7,977 nucleotides of DNA, taken from contig QIGP01000096.1 of assembly GCA_003228965.1 (NCBI GenBank), positions 1 through 7,977 of the forward strand, given 5' to 3'. Position 1 is the first letter of the stretch. The number at the start of each line of letters is the position of its first letter. Below, one piece after another: positions 1-5,134 of the stretch. The DNA comes from Gammaproteobacteria bacterium (lineage in GTDB: Bacteria; Pseudomonadota; Gammaproteobacteria; Steroidobacterales; SZUA-146). Position numbers and translations under genes: made by a program. The notes under the pieces are model-generated. The model was given only the letters and a program-made list of their open reading frames with translations. It did not search any database and had not been told where the DNA came from.

Positions 1-11
1 GTTGTCTTGAG

Positions 12-38
12 CCCGGTGCCTAAATAGGGCACGCCGGG
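12..38. other. GC-rich hairpin at left edge
   Basis: CCCGG (12-16) and TGCC (17-20) can pair with GGCA (28-31) and CCGGG (34-38), leaving a seven-base loop and a two-base CG bulge. No T-run follows on either strand, so it is not a canonical intrinsic terminator, although it could end transcription of a gene lying to the left of the window. A plus-strand frame ends with TAG at 25-27 inside the loop, which would fit the last codons of an upstream gene, but eight codons are too few to call one. Confidence 0.35.
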
Positions 39-102
39 TTCTAACAGGGGGCCGGTCAAGTAATTGGCCGGTCTACCTACTCCACACACACCTGCTTGGT
101 GT

Positions 103-124
103 AATACGATATATTTTTCGTATT
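103..124. promoter_or_regulatory. Operator-like palindrome
   Basis: AATACGA (103-109) and TCGTATT (118-124) are perfect 7-bp inverted arms around an 8-bp AT-only centre, in the most AT-rich spot of the otherwise balanced 1-254 gap. The size and symmetry resemble a binding site for a dimeric regulator. No adjacent regulator gene or promoter can be recognised, so the target is unknown. It lies downstream of the nucleoside hydrolase stop, not at its promoter. A structural RNA hairpin or chance are alternatives. Confidence 0.25.
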
Positions 125-127
125 GGC

Positions 128-283
128 GAGCCGTCTACATTCGGTGGCGTTATCGCGTTCGAGTCAGACTGGTTCGATTCCTCAACCTATTTGACTGGCG
201 TTGATATTCAAGGCACTACTATCACGTCGCTGACAATGCGATTAATCGATATCACTAGCGTAGTGTGTTTGAAAACTCTTTGA
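128..283 (+). pseudogene. Possible remnant of a plus-strand coding sequence
   Basis: The plus frame ending with TGA at 281-283 is free of stops back to the TGA at 8-10 (about 90 codons) and has no ATG in its first part. From about 128 its conceptual product looks protein-like (GEPSTFGGVIAFESDWF, then a run rich in Thr, Ser, Ile and Leu), while the part before that is Arg-rich and looks non-coding. It would overlap the tail of the convergent nucleoside hydrolase by 29 bp. It may be the 3' end of a decayed gene or chance openness. No family is recognised. Confidence 0.2.
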
Positions 284-1193
284 TGTCGCTCAACATCTGA
301 TCGCGTATACCGTCCGCGTTGATTCTGCGTGTAACAGATGCGTTAGGATTAGGATTAGTTTCGATAATGGTCTTACCGGTAGTTTCCACGCCGAGGCGGG
401 TATCTATTTTGACGTAGGCAGAAACGGTCTCGAAAAACTCCGGATAAAACGCGTAGGCAATGGCGCAGGCGTCATGCACGAAAAAACGTCGTTCGGAGAT
501 CGTTTTAATATGCTGTTCCATCGCTTTGGTCAGACGAGTTACAAACTTGCAAATGCGCGTTGTATTCTCGGTGAAACCTGCGAGACGCAAATGTTCGCTG
601 TTGAGATCGAGCTGGCGCGAGACATCTAGAGGAATGAGCGTAAAATTTGGACGAGCTTTTAACACGTTGTGGAACGCGCGCGGGTTGAAGTGCGCATTAA
701 ATTCAGCGTCAGGCGTAACGTTACCGCTTTTAAACGACCCGCCTAGTACGATGATGTGCTCCGCGTTGGCAAGCGTTCCAGGAAAGAGCACTTCGACGGC
801 TTCGAGGTTGGTCAACGGTCCAATCGCGATAACCGTGGCGTCGTTCGTGTCGGCATTAATCCAGCGGTCGAGTTGAACAGCAGCCCGCGGCGCACTCTCG
901 TACACTTTGCCGGACTTTGGAAGCAACGAGCGCAGGCCGCCAAGACCATCATTGCCGTGAATATGTTCAGCTGTTTTACCGCGATGCGGCGCCGATTTGG
1001 CCAGGCGGATATCAGAGCGTCGGCAAAATTCAAGAATACGGGCTGTGTTTCCGAAGGTGCCGCGACGGCGCAAGTTGCCTTCTGTGGTAGTTATGCCAAT
1101 GACATCTGCGCGAAATCTCAGGTCGAGCGCGAGTAGCCACAACAGTGCGATGGCATCGTCGACGCCCGGGTCGGTATCCAGAATTACTTGCAT
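255..1193 (-). CDS. Inosine/uridine-preferring nucleoside hydrolase family protein
   Basis: A 312-residue protein of the usual length for the IUNH family. Such enzymes hydrolyse the N-glycosidic bond of ribonucleosides to base and ribose, using a tightly bound Ca2+, in nucleoside salvage. The N-terminal signature DTDPGVDDA (residues 6-14) supplies the Ca-binding and catalytic Asp residues. Further family motifs are TTEGN (36-40), the HGNDGLGG loop (79-86), IGPLTN (124-129), VLGGSF (149-154), AEFN (163-166) and HDACA (240-244), whose His-Asp pair matches the catalytic His and Ca-binding Asp of characterised members. All expected active-site positions look intact. There is no signal peptide, so it is probably cytoplasmic. 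The ATG at 1193 is immediately before the signature, so the start is secure, though no strong ribosome binding site is visible. It stands alone on this strand, divergent from the zinc-ribbon gene. Purine versus pyrimidine preference cannot be told from sequence alone. Confidence 0.93.
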   Translation of the reverse strand: MQVILDTDPGVDDAIALLWLLALDLRFRADVIGITTTEGNLRRRGTFGNTARILEFCRRSDIRLAKSAPHRGKTAEHIHGNDGLGGLRSLLPKSGKVYESAPRAAVQLDRWINADTNDATVIAIGPLTNLEAVEVLFPGTLANAEHIIVLGGSFKSGNVTPDAEFNAHFNPRAFHNVLKARPNFTLIPLDVSRQLDLNSEHLRLAGFTENTTRICKFVTRLTKAMEQHIKTISERRFFVHDACAIAYAFYPEFFETVSAYVKIDTRLGVETTGKTIIETNPNPNASVTRRINADGIRDQMLSDIKEFSNTLR

Positions 1194-1309
1194 GAGCGAA
1201 GCCTATCAAATCCGGGTCACTTTTCCGATCCCGAATACCACGCCTGGCGCTCGTGGGTGAGACCCGGGACGAGGGTTTCTGTCCGGTGGCGGCTCGGAAT
1301 ACATAGCCT

Positions 1310-1324
1310 CGGGGGTTATCCCCG
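1310..1324. other. Small perfect hairpin in the divergent intergenic region
   Basis: CGGGG (1310-1314) pairs with CCCCG (1320-1324) around a five-base loop. It lies in the 250-bp gap between the divergent nucleoside hydrolase and zinc-ribbon genes, where both promoters must sit. There is no T-run, so it is unlikely to be a terminator. I could not identify convincing -35/-10 pairs in this gap. Confidence 0.25.
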
Positions 1325-1431
1325 GTTCCATTTGAGTCGTTATCCGCGGGACACTATCTCAGGATTGTCCCAATTCACCTCAACCTCTTCCAAAGTCGCG
1401 AACATGATATGTTGTCGTCAGGATTACATAT

Positions 1432-1440
1432 AAGGAGAGG
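1432..1440 (+). promoter_or_regulatory. Strong ribosome binding site for the zinc-ribbon gene
   Basis: AAGGAGAGG lies a few bases before the ATG at 1444 and closely matches the anti-Shine-Dalgarno complement. It is the strongest such site in the window. It fixes the start of the downstream small gene at 1444, although an ATG two codons later (1450) is also within reach. Confidence 0.75.
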
Positions 1441-1443
1441 GCC

Positions 1444-1740
1444 ATGGCGATGATTGCGTGTTCGCGTTGTCGAAAGCAAATTTCAAGTGAGGCCACGGCG
1501 TGTCGTCACTGCGGCAGAACGTTTAATTCAGATGGCTCAGCTTCCAAGCCCAGGCGCAAGCGCAGTTTTGCCGTGCATTACCTGTTGTCGATGGTGTTGG
1601 CCGTCGCTGGTGCCGCGATCTATATCTCAGCCATTACCGGAACAGAAATGTCGCCGTATCTTGTCGCCGCCGCGCCTGTTATGGGCATTGGTGGCACGCT
1701 GTGGTACGTCGCTGCACGCATCATGGCCTATATAGTCTAG
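1444..1740 (+). CDS. Small zinc-ribbon protein with two membrane segments
   Basis: A 98-residue protein. The N-terminus carries two CxxC pairs, Cys6/Cys9 and Cys20/Cys23 (CSRC and CRHC), the spacing of a small zinc ribbon as in the zinc-ribbon and DUF-type 'zinc_ribbon' families. A basic stretch, KPRRKR (about 35-40), comes next, then two hydrophobic segments at about 42-64 and 71-97 that should span the inner membrane. The basic stretch on the zinc-ribbon side predicts a cytoplasmic N-terminus by the positive-inside rule. It has an excellent ribosome binding site (AAGGAG, 1432-1437). The next gene starts 17 bp after its stop on the same strand, so the two are probably co-transcribed. The specific role is unknown: such proteins are common and mostly uncharacterised, and the ribbon may bind protein or nucleic acid. 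Confidence 0.85.
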   Translation: MAMIACSRCRKQISSEATACRHCGRTFNSDGSASKPRRKRSFAVHYLLSMVLAVAGAAIYISAITGTEMSPYLVAAAPVMGIGGTLWYVAARIMAYIV

Positions 1741-1757
1741 CGACGCTTACCGGGTTC

Positions 1758-2216
1758 ATGCGCCTGAAAGTAGTAGCGACATTAGCCATGTTGAGCTTTA
1801 CCCTGCTCGCGCTCGTGACTATTGTGAACGTGCCCATGGAAGTCACCGCCCAACACGAAGACGACGAGCTCTACTTCGAGAAGACTCCGCGGACGACTCT
1901 TAACGTTCGCTGTCCGACAGGTGTAGGTTCTGCCACAGTGGCAATGGTTGATAAAGACTCAAACAACAGGTTCGACGTGGTACTTCATCTGAGCGCACTG
2001 GAAGGCTTTGTTGTACGCACAGCCAACGAAGTGCACCGTATTGGCGTTAACTCAGAAGGCCATGTTGTGCTCGATCCCGCCGACTCGCTCGTGCTGCATA
2101 TGAATGAATTGCAGGCAATGGAAAAAGCCGGAAAATTCAGAGTGACCGTTAACCCTGCCAAGTTCGCGGAGCCCGTCTCCGGGTTTCAGTTGGAATGGGT
2201 GGACTACTACCGCTAA
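1758..2216 (+). CDS. Secreted or membrane-anchored protein of unknown function
   Basis: The protein is 152 residues from the ATG at 1758. It opens with a short basic n-region (MRLK) and a hydrophobic segment (residues 5-25) that is either a signal peptide, with a plausible cleavage after Val-Thr-Ala (29-31), or a membrane anchor. The rest (about 32-152) is polar, with alternating hydrophobic residues that suggest a compact beta-rich domain outside the cytoplasm. No known family is recognised. A frame extension to 1701 exists but would overlap the upstream gene by 40 bp and add a non-signal-like leader, so 1758 is preferred; no good ribosome binding site precedes it, which suggests translational coupling to the zinc-ribbon gene 17 bp upstream. 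There is one cysteine (Cys51) in the mature part, so no internal disulfide is possible. Confidence 0.75.
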   Translation: MRLKVVATLAMLSFTLLALVTIVNVPMEVTAQHEDDELYFEKTPRTTLNVRCPTGVGSATVAMVDKDSNNRFDVVLHLSALEGFVVRTANEVHRIGVNSEGHVVLDPADSLVLHMNELQAMEKAGKFRVTVNPAKFAEPVSGFQLEWVDYYR

Positions 2217-2327
2217 GTCACTGATGAGTATAACTAATTATGTCAACCCGGGCGCACGCTTGTATCGCCCCGTCATACGTCTTAATCTGGCCAAACAACA
2301 AAAACAGTCTCTCAAATTCGCGTTTTG

Positions 2328-2343
2328 CCCCACCGTAGTGGGG
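2328..2343 (+). promoter_or_regulatory. Perfect hairpin upstream of the peptidase gene
   Basis: CCCCAC (2328-2333) and GTGGGG (2338-2343) form a perfect 6-bp stem with a CGTA loop. It lies 80 bp before the peptidase start, in the 207-bp gap after the unknown secreted gene. No T-run follows on the plus strand and on the minus strand the trailing bases are A-rich, so it is not a standard terminator. It may be a leader hairpin, an operator, or a factor-assisted stop for the upstream pair of genes. Confidence 0.4.
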
Positions 2344-2423
2344 TGTTACGAGAGTTTGTACATTATTAAGACACAAACAGGTTCGTGTTGTCGTGCGAGA
2401 CGATGCCTCCGTGGGGAACACTT

Positions 2424-5081
2424 ATGCGTATTTTTCTGCTAGCAATGGCATTGTCGTTTGCAACGATCAGTATGGCCGACGATGCGGCGCACTCTAATTG
2501 GTTTAGTAAAGACCAAGAGAAAGTTGTGGTGCGGGCGTTTTACGACAACCAACAAATGCTGCAAAACCTGGCCGATCGCTCTGCGATTTGGACCGTAGTG
2601 CAAGGCAAGTCTTATGCCCTGGTTGAAATCAACGAATTCGAACAAGTTGATTTAATCAAAGACGGTTTCAAACTTGAACTCGATCAATCGCGCACAACTG
2701 AGCTGTATCGCTCGTATGAGCGCTCGCCCAATCAGCGTGCTGGCATCAACGGCTTCGAATGTTACCGCACAGTAGATGAGACGTATGCGGACGCCGCGCA
2801 GCTTGCCGTCGACTATCCCGACTTGGCCGAATGGCTTGACGTTGGAAACAGCTGGGAAAAGGGTAACGGTCTAGCCGGCCACGACATGCATGTCCTGAAG
2901 CTCACCAACGCAAATACCAGTGGCGACAAGCCGAAGCTATTTGTCATGAGCGCTATTCACGCCCGCGAATATACGACCGCTGAAACCAATACCCGCTTCG
3001 GTGAATACCTGCTTGAGAACTATGCAACTAATGCCGATGCACGTTGGATTCTCGATCATCATGAAGTTCACTTGATGCTGCAATCAAACCCCGACGGTCG
3101 AGTGCGTGCGCAAACAGGTGTTCTATGGCGCAAAAATACCAACCAATCCTATTGCGGCCAGACCAGCAACTCTCGTGGTGCCGATTTGAATCGCAATTTT
3201 GATTTTGGTTGGGGCTGTTGTGGTGGATCAAGTGGCAACCAGTGCAACAACACCTATCGAGGTTCTGCACCAGGTTCCGAGCCAGAAGTAGACGCCGTTC
3301 AGGAATACGTTCGTTCTATCTTCCCTGATCAACGTGGTCCAGGTATTAATGATGCAGCACCTTTGGACGCTACCGGCGTTTTTATTGACGTGCACAGTTT
3401 CAGTCAGTTAGTGCTTTACCCTTGGGGTAACAATTTCAGTGCGGCTCCGAACCAGCAAGGGCTGCGAACCCTGGCACGTAAATTTGCGTTCTTTAACGGT
3501 TACGAACCACAACAGGCCACTGAGCTGTACATCACCGACGGTACTACCGACGACTTTGCTTACGGCGAACTTGGTCTGGCCGCCTATACGTTTGAGCTTG
3601 GTACAACCTTTTTCCAGAGCTGCGGTACGTTTGAAAGCACGATTTACCCTGACAACCTGCAGGCACTCGTGTACGCGGCCAAGACGGTTCGTGCACCTTA
3701 CATGTTGCCATCGGGTCCCGACGTTACCAGTCTGACCTTTGCTAACAACACGGTAATGCCAGGTGTTCAGGCTAACCTGACTGCCAGCGTGAGTGATGCA
3801 CGGTACGAGAACAACAACGGTACGGAACCTACACAAAGCATTGCGTCCGTAGCGGCCTACATTGACGTAGCTCCATGGGAAGCTGGAGCAGTTGCTGTGC
3901 CTATGAATGCTACTGACGGTAACTTCAACAGCACAACTGAAGGTGTCATGGGCACTATTGATACCAACGGCTTGAGCAACGGCGAACACATTGTCTACCT
4001 GCAAGGTACTGACAGCGCCGGCAACAAAGGCGTCGTAACGGCTGAGTTTCTGTACGTCATTGACCCTGCAAACGCGCCAGTCATTTCGGGCGCAGTGACC
4101 GCAGCCGATACCGGTAACGGCATTGCCGCTTCGGTGAGTGCGGGTTCTTTCTCTACAACTACTGATCCTGCAACAGGTGTCTACGAGCTATTTGTGTTTG
4201 AAGGCAACTACACCGTTTCGGTTACCCCAACGGGCGGCGCTTATGGTGCAGCGTTGGTGAATGGAGTAAGTGCAAGTAATGGTCAAACCACGACGACCAA
4301 CTTCAGTCTGTTCCCATTTTGCGCAGTCTTCTCCGACGATATGGAAACAACCGATATCGCCTGGACCACTACCGGTAACTGGGCACGAACCAATAGTTCG
4401 TCAAACAGCCCCTCATTCTCCTGGACAGACAGTCCGGGCGGGGAGTACGGCAACAACCAGCAAGTTACCCTGACGTCACCCGCTATCGACCTTAGTGCTG
4501 TTGGCGCCGCTGAGCTTACTTTTGCCCAGCGCTGTCTGAGTGAAGCGACCTACGACTTTTGTGAGGTCGAAGTCAGTAGCGACGGTGTTAACTGGAGTCA
4601 GGTATCGAGAACCGACGAAAGCAGTGGTGGCACGTGGACAACGCAATCTGTCGACATTTCGTCGGTGGCAGGTTCCAGCACCGCGCAGGTACGTTTCCGT
4701 TTATCTACGGACGTATTCGTTACTGAAGACGGTTTCTACGTTGACGACGTAAGCGTAAGAGCGGCCGGTGCGCAGTGTGTCACGGCAGTTGATACGGACA
4801 GCGACGGCGTATTCGACAATCAGGACAACTGCACGTTGGTTTCCAACGCTTCGCAGCTTGATGTTGACGGCGACGGTTTCGGAAACTCTTGCGACACGGA
4901 CTTCAATAACGACAACGTAACCAATTTCCTCGACATAAGTCTGATTGCCGGTGACTTCCAGTCAACCGGTGTGCTTGAAACGGACATTAACGGTGACGGT
5001 GTTGTGAACTTTATCGATTTGGTTGCAGTTCGTGATTATTATCTGAGTCCTCCAGGACCCAGCGGTTTGGTGCAGCCATAA
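2424..5081 (+). CDS. Secreted zinc carboxypeptidase, M14 family, carboxypeptidase T-like, with multi-domain C-terminal tail
   Basis: 885 residues from ATG 2424, chosen because GGGGA (2413-2417) sits six bases upstream and a signal peptide starts there (cleavage likely after Ser-Met-Ala18). An N-terminal pro-region (about 19-110) precedes the M14 catalytic domain (about 112-425). Zinc ligands are His179 and Glu182 (HARE) and His324 (DVHS); Arg236 (LWRK), Asn256-Arg257 (DLNRN), Tyr369 and Glu391 (TFELG) match substrate-binding and catalytic residues of pancreatic carboxypeptidase A. The GWGCCGGSSG insert (262-271) is typical of carboxypeptidase T-like enzymes. After this come an Ig-like region (about 435-546), a carboxypeptidase-regulatory-like beta domain (about 552-630), a MAM/jelly-roll-like domain (about 634-780), a thrombospondin type 3-like Ca repeat (790-825), two dockerin-like EF-hand loops (826-841, 854-869) and the tail PPGPSGLVQP. 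It should remove C-terminal residues from peptides outside the cell. Catalytic assignment is firm; the boundaries of accessory domains are estimates. Confidence 0.92.
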   Translation: MRIFLLAMALSFATISMADDAAHSNWFSKDQEKVVVRAFYDNQQMLQNLADRSAIWTVVQGKSYALVEINEFEQVDLIKDGFKLELDQSRTTELYRSYERSPNQRAGINGFECYRTVDETYADAAQLAVDYPDLAEWLDVGNSWEKGNGLAGHDMHVLKLTNANTSGDKPKLFVMSAIHAREYTTAETNTRFGEYLLENYATNADARWILDHHEVHLMLQSNPDGRVRAQTGVLWRKNTNQSYCGQTSNSRGADLNRNFDFGWGCCGGSSGNQCNNTYRGSAPGSEPEVDAVQEYVRSIFPDQRGPGINDAAPLDATGVFIDVHSFSQLVLYPWGNNFSAAPNQQGLRTLARKFAFFNGYEPQQATELYITDGTTDDFAYGELGLAAYTFELGTTFFQSCGTFESTIYPDNLQALVYAAKTVRAPYMLPSGPDVTSLTFANNTVMPGVQANLTASVSDARYENNNGTEPTQSIASVAAYIDVAPWEAGAVAVPMNATDGNFNSTTEGVMGTIDTNGLSNGEHIVYLQGTDSAGNKGVVTAEFLYVIDPANAPVISGAVTAADTGNGIAASVSAGSFSTTTDPATGVYELFVFEGNYTVSVTPTGGAYGAALVNGVSASNGQTTTTNFSLFPFCAVFSDDMETTDIAWTTTGNWARTNSSSNSPSFSWTDSPGGEYGNNQQVTLTSPAIDLSAVGAAELTFAQRCLSEATYDFCEVEVSSDGVNWSQVSRTDESSGGTWTTQSVDISSVAGSSTAQVRFRLSTDVFVTEDGFYVDDVSVRAAGAQCVTAVDTDSDGVFDNQDNCTLVSNASQLDVDGDGFGNSCDTDFNNDNVTNFLDISLIAGDFQSTGVLETDINGDGVVNFIDLVAVRDYYLSPPGPSGLVQP
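4791..5081 (+). other. Ca-binding thrombospondin-3/dockerin-like C-terminal coding segment
   Basis: This sub-region of the M14 peptidase gene encodes an Asp/Asn-rich tail. DTDSDGVFDNQDNC (790-803) and DVDGDGFGNSC (813-823) match the thrombospondin type 3 pattern. Two loops follow with the Dx[N/D]xDxxxNxxD pattern of dockerin or EF-hand Ca sites: DFNNDNVTNFLD (826-837) and DINGDGVVNFID (854-865). The protein ends eleven residues past a Tyr-Tyr-Leu with a Pro/Gly-rich tail. In known proteins these repeats stabilise a stalk with Ca2+ or, in cellulosomal dockerins, bind cohesins; no cohesin gene is in view, so a structural or surface-retention role is more likely. Confidence 0.7.
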
Positions 5082-5094
5082 CCGCAAATGTCAG

Positions 5095-5112
5095 GGCGGT
5101 AGAAACACCGTC
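5095..5112. terminator. Weak hairpin between convergent genes
   Basis: GGCGGT (5095-5100) pairs with ACCGTC (5107-5112) through six base pairs, one of them a G-U wobble, with a six-base loop. It lies 14 bp after the peptidase stop and 22 bp from the stop of the convergent protease gene, the place where a shared terminator is expected. There is no clear T-run on either side, so a terminator role is only suggested by position. Confidence 0.3.
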
Positions 5113-5134
5113 TTGAAATAGTCACGCTTCAATA

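Noticed and set aside
12..38. Canonical intrinsic terminator at the left edge
   Set aside because: The stem is good but no T-run follows on either strand, so only a hairpin is reported.
460..1136. Plus-strand frames 460-876 and 756-1136 opposite the nucleoside hydrolase
   Set aside because: They are antisense to a gene with all family motifs, and their products are basic and without recognisable features.
1701..1757. Earlier start (1701) for the small exported protein
   Set aside because: It would overlap the zinc-ribbon gene by 40 bp and bury the signal sequence behind 19 extra residues.
2385..2423. Earlier start (2385) for the carboxypeptidase
   Set aside because: It would place 13 residues with Cys, Glu and Trp before the signal peptide. 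ATG 2424 has GGGGA at a proper distance and begins a standard signal peptide.
2218..2442. Small frames in the gap before the peptidase gene (minus 2218-2421, plus 2224-2442)
   Set aside because: They have no good ribosome binding site and no recognisable domain, they overlap each other on opposite strands, and the plus one runs into the peptidase start in another frame.
3408..4004. 198-residue minus-strand frame inside the peptidase gene
   Set aside because: It lies antisense to a region with clear M14 motifs and Ig-like sequence. Its product is rich in Cys, His, Arg and Val without any recognisable domain, as expected for a shadow frame.
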